64,000 nucleotides of DNA from Bradyrhizobium iriomotense (GCF_018129405.1 NZ_JAFCLP010000002.1:310001-374000), one strand, 5' to 3'. Positions 40,166 through 48,549 are shown, counted from the first letter of the stretch. Notes: a model not told the origin generated them from the letters alone. Numbers and translations are program-made.

Positions 40166-40869
40166 GCGAGCCACCGCAGCCCGTAATAGATCTCGGCCGC
40201 CACATGCACCGCGAGTAGCGCGTACATGACGATAGCTGCCAGGACATGCAGCCCGATCCACTGCATGAAGATCGCCTTGACCGCCTCACTCGAGCCGATG
40301 GCCGATTCGAGATCGGAAATGCCATCGACCAGTTGCAGCAGTGGCACGTTCTGCAATGCCATTGCAGGCATGCCGGCCCCGTCACGCTCCGCCCGATCGG
40401 GCGACGACATGGCCGCTGCGGTGTGCTCATACGCCGATCTCAACGTCGCCAGATGCGACTGCTGCTGACGGAGCTCCAGCGCGGTTTGCGGCAGGTAGTA
40501 GCGCCCGACAAATCCGGTGACGACGACGATCAGCATGCACGTCACCAGGGCGATCCCGAGCGGGCTTTGAAACTTGTGCCCGGTATGCAGAAGCGCGAAG
40601 AATGCTGCAACGATGCCCGCACGAGCGTGAAACGCCAGGAGCGTCGGCATCGACACGCATCGCGTGACCAGGGCCTTCACGCCAGTGCTGTATTTCGCCA
40701 TGGGATAGGCGAGAAGGAGGAACATCAGCGCCGCCGCGCCCACCCCGAGCACAAAGCCGGCCAAGCTTCCTGCAAACCGGCTGTCGGAGTGAAGCAGGAA
40801 AGCCGGCACCAGCAGCAACAGGGCCGCCAGAATAACGTCAACGATCAGGCGCGCTCTTCCGTTCATCAT
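40162..40869 (-). CDS. Membrane protein with two bis-histidine pairs, probable diheme cytochrome b
   Basis: The 235-residue protein has about five membrane segments (roughly residues 8-27, 35-55, 76-95, 105-122 and 205-228). His81 and His95 lie 14 residues apart in one helix, and His208 and His222 lie 14 apart in another. This is the classic arrangement for two stacked b haems spanning the membrane, as in cytochrome b and ferric-reductase-like proteins. Sequence otherwise matches no family I can name. It starts one base after the flavoprotein gene and overlaps the heptaheme cytochrome gene by four bases, so it is the natural electron conduit between them. Confidence 0.75.
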   Translation of the reverse strand: MMNGRARLIVDVILAALLLLVPAFLLHSDSRFAGSLAGFVLGVGAAALMFLLLAYPMAKYSTGVKALVTRCVSMPTLLAFHARAGIVAAFFALLHTGHKFQSPLGIALVTCMLIVVVTGFVGRYYLPQTALELRQQQSHLATLRSAYEHTAAAMSSPDRAERDGAGMPAMALQNVPLLQLVDGISDLESAIGSSEAVKAIFMQWIGLHVLAAIVMYALLAVHVAAEIYYGLRWLA

Positions 40870-40870
40870 G

Positions 40871-42853
40871 TCAGGCCTCGACGACGAGATCTCCGACTGA
40901 TCTTGCCTGGCAGGCCAGGATGAGACCGCTCGCCTTGTCGTCTGCGGTCAGGGCGTCCTGGACTTCCATCGTGACGGAGCCTTCCAGAAGGTGCGTCTTG
41001 CAGACGCCGCAGACCCCGGCCCTGCACGAATAGTCGATCGACACGCCGGCGCTTTCGGCCACCTCCAGGACGCTCTTGTCCGGAGGCAGCGCCGCCACCT
41101 TGCCCGATCTCGCAAAACGGATCGTGGCCGTTGCAGGACCGACCGCCACGGCCGCTCGATCGCCCGCTTCGCTTCGCGGGATTGGCGCCTCGGCAGAGAC
41201 CTTGCCGGGAGGCGGAACGGCTCCGCGGGCCGGCCCGAAGGCTTCCGTCTTGATCTGCTCGCGCGGCACGCCGAGGCCGATCAGGGTTTTCCGGAGCGCC
41301 TCCATCATTCCGGGCGGACCGCACAGATGAACGCGCCGCTTCGCAAGATCCGGCACGGCATGAGTCAGGAACTCGGCCGTGATCTGCCCCTCGCTCCCCA
41401 TCCACGAGGTGCCGGCGGCCCGCATCATCGTGGCAGCGACATGCAAATTGTTCATCCGGCGCTGGAGATATTCCAGCTCGTCCCGGAAGATGAATTGCTC
41501 GGTCGTCTGCGCGCCATAGACGAGGTAGATCTGGCCGGGCCATGCGATGTCCGAGAGATAGCGGATCGCCGCCATCAGCGGCGTGATGCCGACGCCGCCA
41601 CCGATCAGGACCACGCTGTCGGCTTCCGTGCCCGTGAACGTAAAGGCGCCGGAGGGACCCGCTACCTCGATCAGGTCGCCCTCCTTCAGGTGGCCATGCA
41701 TGTAGTCGGACAGGAGCCCGCCGTCTTCGCGCTTGATCGTGGTCTCGACATAGGCGGTCTGGGCTGCAGACGAGGCGATCGTGTAGGAGCGCCTGACTGT
41801 CGTTCCGCCAATTTCAATGGCGTAGGTCAGGAACTGACCGGGCAGGAACGCAAACGGAATCGCCCCGCCACCAGCTGCTTGCAGACGGAAGGTCTTCACG
41901 TTTGGCGTTTCCTGATAGATCGCGCAGATCCTCAGCTTGCCCTTCCAGGAACCGTTCGTCTCGCCGCGCCGCGGCTGGCGGCTTGTCTTAGGAGAAGTTG
42001 TCGTCCCGGCCTTGTCATTCGGCGCGCCGGCGGCTGGCATGGACACGAGTGGCGTGATGGCAGCCGGCGCGACCGCCGCGCGCGTCAGCCGGTCGACCAG
42101 CGCGTTCGCCCGGCGCATGCGCGCGACGTAAACGGCAAGCATGCCCAGCGAGAACAGCACCAGCAGCGCCATGGTCGTGACGTGAAACCAGGAGATTCCC
42201 GGCGCGCCGTTATCGACCCCTGCGGCGCCTTGCTGAGGCAGCAGGTTCATTTGCGATTTGAACCAGGTCTGCGCGATTTGCTGCGGCGGCCTGCCCTCGT
42301 GCAGCGAGCCTAGCGCGATCACGCCGCTCTGGACTGCGTTCAAGGATTCGCGAAGCCGCCGCGCCGCGTGCTCCGCAGCAACGATGTCGCCCGCGGCGAT
42401 GGCGTGCCGCAGATCCATTTCGGCACCCGCCAGGCGATCGGCCTCGGCGCCGATGCGCTCGCGCGCCTGGATCTCCAGCTTGCTCCGCTGCTCGGCGGAC
42501 AGCGCCGCCATGTCCATCAAGGCCGGATAGAATTCCTTGCGCGGCCGGCCCATCATGCCGTCCATTCCACCCATCATTCCCGACGTGGCGACGCCGGCGG
42601 CTTGACGCTCGCTCGGACCTGATGATCTCTCCGGCTTCGGCGCTGCATCGCCGGCGGAGCCGGACGCTGCGGGATGGTGCGCCGCGTGGTCGCCCTCGGC
42701 CTCCGCCACCTCCCAGCGCTGGGCAAGTTGCCCGGCCGGATGCGTTACGCCGCGCCCGGCGTCCGACGCCGGCGCGGCAATCGCCGCAAGCTGGCTCGCC
42801 AGGACAACGAAGATCAGCACGCCGGAGCGATGTCGAAGAGACGAAGCGAACAT
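40871..42853 (-). CDS. Fusion of a periplasmic Spy-like domain, a membrane helix and an FAD/NAD(P)H/[2Fe-2S] reductase
   Basis: The 660 residues contain a signal/anchor (about 10-28), a His/Met-rich stretch (GDHAAHH, MMGGMDGMMG) and a helical Spy/CpxP-like region (about 105-190, MAALSAEQRSKLEIQARERI). A membrane helix (about 223-244) is followed by a linker and a ferredoxin-reductase module: FAD-binding RRSYT (354-358), nucleotide-binding GGGVGITP (418-425), CGPPGMM (511-517). A plant-type [2Fe-2S] domain has Cys610, Cys615, Cys618 and Cys648. The reductase should face the cytoplasm, take electrons from NAD(P)H and deliver them to the membrane cytochrome encoded next. The periplasmic part may sense or bind metal. 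I know no described protein with this order of domains. Confidence 0.85.
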   Translation of the reverse strand: MFASSLRHRSGVLIFVVLASQLAAIAAPASDAGRGVTHPAGQLAQRWEVAEAEGDHAAHHPAASGSAGDAAPKPERSSGPSERQAAGVATSGMMGGMDGMMGRPRKEFYPALMDMAALSAEQRSKLEIQARERIGAEADRLAGAEMDLRHAIAAGDIVAAEHAARRLRESLNAVQSGVIALGSLHEGRPPQQIAQTWFKSQMNLLPQQGAAGVDNGAPGISWFHVTTMALLVLFSLGMLAVYVARMRRANALVDRLTRAAVAPAAITPLVSMPAAGAPNDKAGTTTSPKTSRQPRRGETNGSWKGKLRICAIYQETPNVKTFRLQAAGGGAIPFAFLPGQFLTYAIEIGGTTVRRSYTIASSAAQTAYVETTIKREDGGLLSDYMHGHLKEGDLIEVAGPSGAFTFTGTEADSVVLIGGGVGITPLMAAIRYLSDIAWPGQIYLVYGAQTTEQFIFRDELEYLQRRMNNLHVAATMMRAAGTSWMGSEGQITAEFLTHAVPDLAKRRVHLCGPPGMMEALRKTLIGLGVPREQIKTEAFGPARGAVPPPGKVSAEAPIPRSEAGDRAAVAVGPATATIRFARSGKVAALPPDKSVLEVAESAGVSIDYSCRAGVCGVCKTHLLEGSVTMEVQDALTADDKASGLILACQARSVGDLVVEA

Positions 42854-42875
42854 GATCCTACGTTCACTTCAGCGG

Positions 42876-43595
42876 TCAGAACGACGCAATCAGTGGCAGC
42901 AGGATCGTGTCTGCGGTCTGCTTCTGGCTCTCGTTCAGCGACGCGTAGAGCCGCATCAAGGCCTGGCGGGCCGATTTGATGGCCTCCAGACGCTCGGACA
43001 GGTGTCGCTCGTAATGCTCCAGTCGATCGGCACTTCCGAGCCGATCGTCCATTGCAAGCATCTTGCGCGCTTCCAGCAGGTGCTGCCGGCTCGATCGCAA
43101 GGCGTCTGCGACACCGTTCCAATCCGCGGCCTGCCTGTCGCTGATCTGCAGCTCCGCCTTCAGAAAGGCGATCCGCCCTTCGAGCCGCTCGGTCACGTCC
43201 GCCGGACCGCTCATCGCGCCGCTGCCGCCGGATGGACTCATCTGGCTGCGCATCATCTTTTCCATCATTTGCATCATCGGCATCATCGGCATCATGCCGG
43301 AATTGTCCTGACAGCCGGCGCCCTGACAGTCCCGCATCTGGCCTTGCGGCGGCATCTTCATCTTGTCGTCGTTCATCCGACCGCCGCTCATGTTCTGAGA
43401 CTGCCCCGCTGGCTGGCCCATGTTCATCTTGCCGCCGGAATCCGAGGGGTCGGGCATCTTCGACATCTTGTCGTCATCCATCATCGCGATCCGACCAAGA
43501 TCGGTGGCGGCGATTGCGGGTGACAGCCCGACCGGCCCCAGGGCGAGGACCGCAAAGACGGCTGCACTCACGACGAAATTTCTCGAACGGTTCAT
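42876..43595 (-). CDS. Met-rich Spy/CpxP-like periplasmic protein
   Basis: The 239-residue protein has a signal peptide (MNRSRNFVVSAAVFAVLALG, cleaved near PAIAA), a long low-complexity Met/Asp/Gly-rich segment (about residues 35-125; repeated DDKM, SGMMPMMPMMQMM, CQGAGC) and a C-terminal helical domain (about 130-239). The latter has ELQISDRQAADWNGVADALR and LMRLYASLNESQKQTADTIL, the last resembling the LTxxQ motif of the Spy/CpxP family. Such proteins act as periplasmic chaperones or metal-stress sensors; the Met clusters suggest Cu(I) or Ag(I) binding. GGAG lies seven bases before the ATG at 43595. It is the first gene of the four-gene cytochrome operon. Confidence 0.75.
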   Translation of the reverse strand: MNRSRNFVVSAAVFAVLALGPVGLSPAIAATDLGRIAMMDDDKMSKMPDPSDSGGKMNMGQPAGQSQNMSGGRMNDDKMKMPPQGQMRDCQGAGCQDNSGMMPMMPMMQMMEKMMRSQMSPSGGSGAMSGPADVTERLEGRIAFLKAELQISDRQAADWNGVADALRSSRQHLLEARKMLAMDDRLGSADRLEHYERHLSERLEAIKSARQALMRLYASLNESQKQTADTILLPLIASF

Positions 43596-43678
43596 GGTCA
43601 TTCTCCAAGTGTTGATTTGGATAGTCATCTGCTCATCGAGATCGGCGATGAGGACAGCGCGCGGCGGGTCAGGCCATA

Positions 43679-43705
43679 TAGACGCGAAGCGCCGGCAACT
43701 CTTAC
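43679..43705 (-). promoter_or_regulatory. Candidate ECF-type promoter of the cytochrome operon
   Basis: On the minus strand GTAAGA is followed after 15 bases by CGTCTA, resembling ECF promoters with GTAA-type -35 and CGTC-type -10 elements. It lies about 85 bases before the Spy-like gene. A similar GTAAGA-N14-CGTC, with CGCTTC at the same place in the spacer, is found on the plus strand at 45260-45283 ahead of the His-repeat gene. Assignment to the nearby ECF factor is speculative. Confidence 0.25.
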
Positions 43706-43746
43706 GCAGGAGGCGTCAAAGGCCGCTGCGATCAACTCGGAAGTCA

Positions 43747-45081
43747 TCATTCGCCCGCCTCCCTGCCCTGCTCGGACGATCGGCTTCTGTCCACGCCTTT
43801 CGACCAGGTCCGGTAGTAGGCGACGCCCGTCATGATCCAGAGACCCGCAGCGCCAACGAAGAGCTGAGCCGGAATTCCCTCCGATCCGAAATCAAGCAGG
43901 AAGTGCGCGATGAACGAAAGAAAGAGACCGACGCAGAACACCGGCAGGGATTGCTGGCCGCATCGAATCAACGGCTGCAGCAACGGCGACTTCAGTCCCG
44001 GCCAGTCGATCGGAACGAGCGAGACGACGATCAGCACTAGGCTCGCCAGATGGATGACCCGATAGGGGCTGAGATTGGTCTTGTCGTTCGGTATGAAGAC
44101 GGTGGCGAGTGCCTCAGGGATGTGCTCCCTGAGCCCGGGAATTCGTTCAGCCAGAGTCATCACAAGCGCGAAGAGCAGAAAGCCGCAGCTCATGACAAAG
44201 AGCGCGCGGGACGACAGCAGCCAGCGGCTTGCCGTCGCCCCTCCCAAGGCGAGCCAGGCTCCGAATACGAAGAGCAATTGCCAAGCAAACGGATTGAAAT
44301 ACCAGACACCGGCGGGATAGGCGGGCAAGTTCCAGCCGTAATGGCGGGCGGCCAAATAAAGACCAAGCGAGCCGATCATCACCGCGTTGCGCCATCGCAG
44401 CATGAGCCAAAGCACAACAGGAAACGCGGCCATCAGCACGATGTAGAGCGGCAGGACGTCAAGATTGAGCGGCTTGAACTTGAGGAGCAGGCCTTGCGAG
44501 AGCGTCTCGACGGGAACGTCCATCAGCGGCGCGACGTTGAACTGATCCATGAGGTGAAGGTCGTCGAACCTGTGCGCGAGGTAATGCACGGCGGTGAGAT
44601 AGACGAAGAACAGCAGCAGATGGGCGGCATAGAGCTGCCATACCCGCCGCAGCAGCCGGGTTGCCCCGATGACGAAGCCACGCTCCATCATCATGGAGCC
44701 GAACACGAACGTCGCGGTGTAGCCGGAGATCAACACGAACAGATCGGCGCCGTCGCTGAAGCCGTAATTGCGCGTCGTGAACCAGACCAGCACCGAATTC
44801 GGAATGTGTCCGAGGAAGATCAGCCAGTTCGCCAGACCGCGAAACAGATCCAGCCGGACATCGCGTCGCGGCTTGGCCAGAACCGATCTGATCGTGATGG
44901 TCTCCCAGAGCCGGCGTCGCAAGAGAAGAGCGATCTGCAGAGGCCGGCCAGGCTCGTAGATGGTCTCGTCAGTCAACGGCGCGTTCTCCTTTTTGCGGTC
45001 GGCCTTTCGGATCGCAACCTCGTCGCCGCTCATTCGCGCAGGCACGCTAGGTTGCGGCATTGATGCCGGATTGACGGACAT
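43747..45081 (-). CDS. OpgC-domain membrane acyltransferase
   Basis: The product (444 residues from the start used) has about ten membrane segments and the OpgC signature near the N-terminal third: RRDVRLDLFRGLANWLIFLGHIP, TTRNYGFSDGADLFVLISGYTATFVFG, and later NPFAWQLLFVFGAWLALG. OpgC proteins transfer succinyl groups to periplasmic glucans, but many Rhizobiales paralogues occur without opgG/opgH, as here, and have unknown substrates. The start is uncertain: the frame is open to 45387, but MSVNPASMPQPSV at 45081 is the first plausible start. It lies upstream of the cytochrome operon on the same strand with 151 bases between. Confidence 0.8.
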   Translation of the reverse strand: MSVNPASMPQPSVPARMSGDEVAIRKADRKKENAPLTDETIYEPGRPLQIALLLRRRLWETITIRSVLAKPRRDVRLDLFRGLANWLIFLGHIPNSVLVWFTTRNYGFSDGADLFVLISGYTATFVFGSMMMERGFVIGATRLLRRVWQLYAAHLLLFFVYLTAVHYLAHRFDDLHLMDQFNVAPLMDVPVETLSQGLLLKFKPLNLDVLPLYIVLMAAFPVVLWLMLRWRNAVMIGSLGLYLAARHYGWNLPAYPAGVWYFNPFAWQLLFVFGAWLALGGATASRWLLSSRALFVMSCGFLLFALVMTLAERIPGLREHIPEALATVFIPNDKTNLSPYRVIHLASLVLIVVSLVPIDWPGLKSPLLQPLIRCGQQSLPVFCVGLFLSFIAHFLLDFGSEGIPAQLFVGAAGLWIMTGVAYYRTWSKGVDRSRSSEQGREAGE

Positions 45082-45449
45082 CAAACTCGATCGACGCACC
45101 AGCCAAATCTTTTTGTGATTCAATCGCGTAATGAATCGAGGCGCCTCTCGTCTTCGGGCGGAAGCGTCACCTGCCGACGAGATCTCTGCTTCGCCCAGCA
45201 GCATGATCGAGGGCATCGCACGAAGCTCACCATTGGGGCGTCGGCTACAATTTTTTTCTGTAAGAAGATCGCCGCTTCCCGTCGCCTGCGGCAACTCGAC
45301 GATCTTCGCATCGAGGCGTGCAGGCACGTGCATCGGCGATTTGATCTTGCTCAACCCGGACGATCGCACTCCGGGTTTGGTTGCCACTCAATCAAGCCAC
45401 CGGGACTTGATTGACACCAACTCGACAAGGTCAACGAGGAGAAACCAAA
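45082..45449. other. 368-base gap without a convincing gene
   Basis: This region separates the divergent OpgC-like gene and the His-repeat gene. Frames on both strands are open but lack family character or ribosome-binding sites. Part of it is less GC-rich than the surroundings, including a run of seven T at 45252. It should contain both promoters; GTAAGA-N14-CGTC at 45260-45283 is one candidate. Confidence 0.5.
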
Positions 45450-45704
45450 ATGAGTCACCGCAAGCTGATCGTCGCTGCCGCGATCATGTCCTTCGTCGCG
45501 CTGCCTGCGATGGCGCAGACGAGCGCTACCGACGAGAAGAACGGCCACCACTATGCAGGCGGACCGAAGACCGAGGTCCCTCACCACATGGGCAAGAAGG
45601 AGAGCGACGGCGGGTCGACCAGCGGATCCGGCGGCAGCCACCATTACGGCGGCGGACCGAAGACGGAAGTCCCGCACCATACGGGCGCGAAGAAGCAGCA
45701 ATGA
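45450..45704 (+). CDS. Small exported protein with two His-rich repeats
   Basis: The 84-residue protein begins with a signal peptide (MSHRKLIVAAAIMSFVALPAMA, cut after AMAQ). The mature part is two near-identical copies of an 18-residue unit, HHYAGGPKTEVPHHMGKK and HHYGGGPKTEVPHHTGAKK, joined by a Ser/Gly-rich linker. Each unit has two His-His pairs, so periplasmic metal binding is plausible. I know similar short proteins from Bradyrhizobium but no assigned function. GAGGAGAAACCAAA gives a strong ribosome-binding site for the ATG at 45450. A strong hairpin follows the stop. Confidence 0.75.
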   Translation: MSHRKLIVAAAIMSFVALPAMAQTSATDEKNGHHYAGGPKTEVPHHMGKKESDGGSTSGSGGSHHYGGGPKTEVPHHTGAKKQQ

Positions 45705-45714
45705 CCATGACGCC

Positions 45715-45747
45715 GTGATCTCGCGGCTCGCGAAGCCGCGGGATCAC
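45715..45747 (+). terminator. Terminator hairpin after the His-repeat gene
   Basis: GTGATC-T-CGCGGCT and AGCCGCG-G-GATCAC pair around a CGCGA loop, a 13-bp stem with one bulged position on each side, 10 bases past the stop codon. There is no T-run. Confidence 0.55.
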
Positions 45748-46092
45748 CCGCCTCCGAGGCCAGTCCGGCGGGAAGACGCCTTCCCCCGCTTCAGGCTTGA
45801 CGATTACGCTCGCCCAAAGTATTCCCGCCCCCGCAGCTGCCCAGGCGGCGCTGCCGTAGGCGTTACCGTCATCCAACGCGTCCTTTGTCGAGAGGATCCC
45901 AGCAGGGAGATCTCGATTCACGAGACGCCACGGTCATGCCATCACTCTTCCCGTTTGCGGACGCTCCCCCGTTCAAGAGGCCCATTCCGGCGCGGCCCAA
46001 CCGCGCCTGGATGTCCGTTGTCTTGCCGGATCGCGCACCATCGGGATTCCCAGGGTTGCCGTGGCCTTCACCTCAACCGAAAGGCAGCAACC
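45748..46092. other. 345-base gap without a recognisable gene
   Basis: The stretch between the His-repeat gene terminator and the SDR gene has no supported coding sequence. A minus-strand frame (about 45730-45921) reads LSTKDALDDGNAYGSAAWAAAG, which has a protein-like look, but I cannot place it. It could be the remnant of a lost gene. Confidence 0.4.
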
Positions 46093-46848
46093 ATGAAGAT
46101 GACCGGCAACACGATCCTCATTACCGGCGGCACCAGCGGCATCGGCCGTGCACTCGCTGAAGCCTTCCACGACCGCGGCAACCACGTCATCGTCACCGGG
46201 CGACGGCAAGCCCTGCTCGATCAGATCACGGCTGAGCGCCCCGGCCTGATCGGCATGTCGCTCGACCTCGACGATCCCGCAAGCCTGCCGCGCCTGTCGA
46301 CTGAGGTTCGCACACGATTTCCCGAACTCAACGTGCTGATCGCGAACGCCGGCATCTCGCGGGCCGAGGACATGCGTGCGGACGGCTGGGATGCCTCCGA
46401 CGCGGAGGCGATCGTCGAGACCAACATTCTCGGCGTGCTGCGCGTCACGGCGGCGTTCCTGCCGGCTCTGAAAAAGCAGCAGAACGCAACGATCATCGCA
46501 ACCAGCTCAAATCTCGCCTTCGTGCCCCGCGCCGACTTCCCGACCTACTGCGCCAGCAAGGCGTTCCTGCATTCCTGGCTGCAGTCGCTGCGATACCAAC
46601 TCCGCAGGATCCCGGTCGAGGTGCTGGAGCTCGCGCCGCCCTATGTGCAGACCGAGCTCACCGGCACCGCGCAGGCGAGCGATGCGCGCGCCATGCCGCT
46701 CAGCGCCTACATCGCGGAAGTCATGCAATTGCTGGAGTTGCGGGTCCATCCCCGCGACGAAGTGCTGGTCGAACGCGACCGCGCCCGCCGCTGGGCCGAA
46801 CGCGACGGCCGCTATGAGGCGACCTTTGCGGCCATGAATCCGAGCTGA
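46093..46848 (+). CDS. Short-chain dehydrogenase/reductase (DltE-like)
   Basis: The 251-residue SDR has the cofactor loop TGGTSGIGRALAEAF (residues 11-25), NADP-type GRRQALLD after beta-2, NAGISRAEDM, and the catalytic Tyr/Lys in YCASKAFLHSW with SSN upstream. The C-terminal part (LRYQLRRIPVEVLELAPPYVQTELTG) matches the DltE-like group of bacterial SDRs, whose substrates are mostly unknown. GAAAGGCAGCAACC precedes the ATG at 46093; an ATG six bases later is an alternative. It is convergent with ctpA, with a perfect hairpin between them. Confidence 0.87.
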   Translation: MKMTGNTILITGGTSGIGRALAEAFHDRGNHVIVTGRRQALLDQITAERPGLIGMSLDLDDPASLPRLSTEVRTRFPELNVLIANAGISRAEDMRADGWDASDAEAIVETNILGVLRVTAAFLPALKKQQNATIIATSSNLAFVPRADFPTYCASKAFLHSWLQSLRYQLRRIPVEVLELAPPYVQTELTGTAQASDARAMPLSAYIAEVMQLLELRVHPRDEVLVERDRARRWAERDGRYEATFAAMNPS

Positions 46849-46862
46849 GCTCAAAACGAATT

Positions 46863-46892
46863 CGCCCGGGAGCGGCCATCCGCTCCCGGGCG
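46863..46892. terminator. Bidirectional terminator between SDR and ctpA
   Basis: CGCCCGGGAGCG-GCCATC-CGCTCCCGGGCG is a perfect 12-bp stem with a 6-base loop in the 68-base gap between the two convergent stops. AAAACGAATT flanks it on the left, giving an A/T-rich side for the minus-strand transcript. Confidence 0.8.
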
Positions 46893-46916
46893 ATCGATGT
46901 CTGGAGATCGCAAGGT

Positions 46917-48254
46917 CTAGTTCGGCACCGCAGCCTTCGGCGCCGGCTTGGCGGCGACCGCATTGGCGGTGACGCCGTGGAGGAAGTCATAGGCCGCATG
47001 CAGGGCCTTGTCGTCCTTCTCCTCCGGCGGGACATAGGACTGCGATCCGGTCTGCTCGGTGCCATCGGCGGCCGACAGATGCCCGCGCATCTGGGACTCC
47101 GCCATGGTGTCCATCCGGCCCTTCAGCTCGGGCGGCACGTCCTGGAGGATCTCGATGTCGGGTGCGATGCCCTGGGCCTGGATCGAGCGGCCCGACGGCG
47201 TGTAGTAGCGCGCCGTGGTCAGCGCCAGCGCGCCGTTGCCGGAGCCGAGCGGGATGATCGTCTGCACCGAGCCCTTGCCGAACGAGCGCGTGCCGATGAT
47301 CGTGGCACGCTTGTGGTCATGCAGCGCACCGGCCACGATCTCCGAGGCCGAAGCCGAGCCACCATTGACCAGAATCACCAGCGGCTTGCCCTTGGTGAGA
47401 TCGCCGCCATGCGCGGTGAAGCGCTGGGTTTCTTCCGGATTGCGGCCGCGGGTCGAGACGACCTCGCCGCGCTGCAGGAACGCGCTCGACACCGACACTG
47501 CCTGGTCGAGCAATCCGCCCGGATTGTTGCGCAGGTCCATCACGTAGCCGACCAGCTTCTCCTGCGGCACCTGCTTGGAGATCGAGGCGATCGCCTTCTT
47601 CAGGCCGTCGGTGGTCTGCTCGTTGAACGAGGTGACGCGGATATAGCCGATGTCGCCGTTCTCGACGTGGAAGCGCACGGGGCGCACGTGGATGATCTCA
47701 CGCGTGATCGCGACGTCGAGCGGGGCGTCCGCGCCCTTGCGCACGATGGTGAGCTTGGTCTTGGTGTCGACCGGGCCCTTCATCTTGTTGACGGCCTGCT
47801 CGAGCGTCATGCCCTGCACGGCCTCGCCGTCGATCTTGCTGATGAGGTCGCCGGACATGAGGCCGGCCTTCGAGGCCGGCGTGTCGTCGATCGGCGAGAC
47901 GACCTTGACGAGGCCATCCTCCATGGTGACCTCGATGCCGAGCCCGCCGAACTCGCCGGAGGTGGTCTCCTGCATCTCGGTCCAGGCCTTGTCGTTCATG
48001 TAGCGCGAATGCGGATCGAGCGAGGTCACCATGCCGGTGATCGCGCCTTCAATCAGCTTGGCATTATCAGGCTTCTCGACGTAGCTCGCCTTCACCCGCT
48101 CGAACACTTCGCCGAACAGGTTGAGCTTGGAATAGGCATCGTCCGCGCCCGCCGCCGCCCTCGCCGCCCATAGCCCGCCCTGCGGACCGGATACCAGAAG
48201 GGTCAGGCACACGCCGGTGAGCGCGCCCAGGGGGAACAGCAGGGATTTCCGCAT
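46917..48254 (-). CDS. S41-family carboxy-terminal processing protease (CtpA)
   Basis: The 445-residue protein has a signal or anchor segment (residues 5-33), a helical N-domain (SRYMNDKAWTEMQETTSGEFGG), a PDZ domain (about 80-165; GLGIEVTMEDGLVKVVSPIDDTPASKAGL) and the S41 protease core. The catalytic Ser is in NGGSASASEIVAG and the Lys in GTRSFGKGSVQT. It degrades or trims exported proteins in the periplasm. The ATG at 48254 gives MRKSLLFPLG, a normal signal start. Rhizobiales usually have another ctpA in a different locus, so this may be a paralogue. Confidence 0.9.
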   Translation of the reverse strand: MRKSLLFPLGALTGVCLTLLVSGPQGGLWAARAAAGADDAYSKLNLFGEVFERVKASYVEKPDNAKLIEGAITGMVTSLDPHSRYMNDKAWTEMQETTSGEFGGLGIEVTMEDGLVKVVSPIDDTPASKAGLMSGDLISKIDGEAVQGMTLEQAVNKMKGPVDTKTKLTIVRKGADAPLDVAITREIIHVRPVRFHVENGDIGYIRVTSFNEQTTDGLKKAIASISKQVPQEKLVGYVMDLRNNPGGLLDQAVSVSSAFLQRGEVVSTRGRNPEETQRFTAHGGDLTKGKPLVILVNGGSASASEIVAGALHDHKRATIIGTRSFGKGSVQTIIPLGSGNGALALTTARYYTPSGRSIQAQGIAPDIEILQDVPPELKGRMDTMAESQMRGHLSAADGTEQTGSQSYVPPEEKDDKALHAAYDFLHGVTANAVAAKPAPKAAVPN

Positions 48255-48549
48255 GGATGAGTCAGCCTTCTTGCTCGGGGCTCGGGAGCCGCCATGCAAA
48301 TGGCGATCCAGCCCGCTTCTCACAACACCATTCAGGTTTCTTCATGGCCGCCCCCCACGCAGGCGGGTTACCTGCAAAAACCCCTTCGTCCGGACCTAAA
48401 CTTTTGGCAACGTTCCGAAACCGTCTCGCGCGAAAGACGGGACTTGGTCGGCCGGCCCGCGCCTCGCAGCTATGCGATTTTAGGATGGTTTTGGAGAGCT
48501 GGACGGGTTAGGCGATGACACAAGGCTTCAAATTCTCGGGAGGATAACA

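Noticed and set aside
44050-45063. 337-codon plus-strand frame opposite the OpgC-like gene
   Set aside because: Charged low-information translation; the minus strand encodes a clear multi-helix membrane protein.
45526-45921. Minus-strand frame overlapping the His-repeat gene with a protein-like LSTKDALDDGNAYGSAAW stretch
   Set aside because: No start signal, it overlaps a well-supported gene and a terminator hairpin, and no family is recognised; kept only as a possible remnant.
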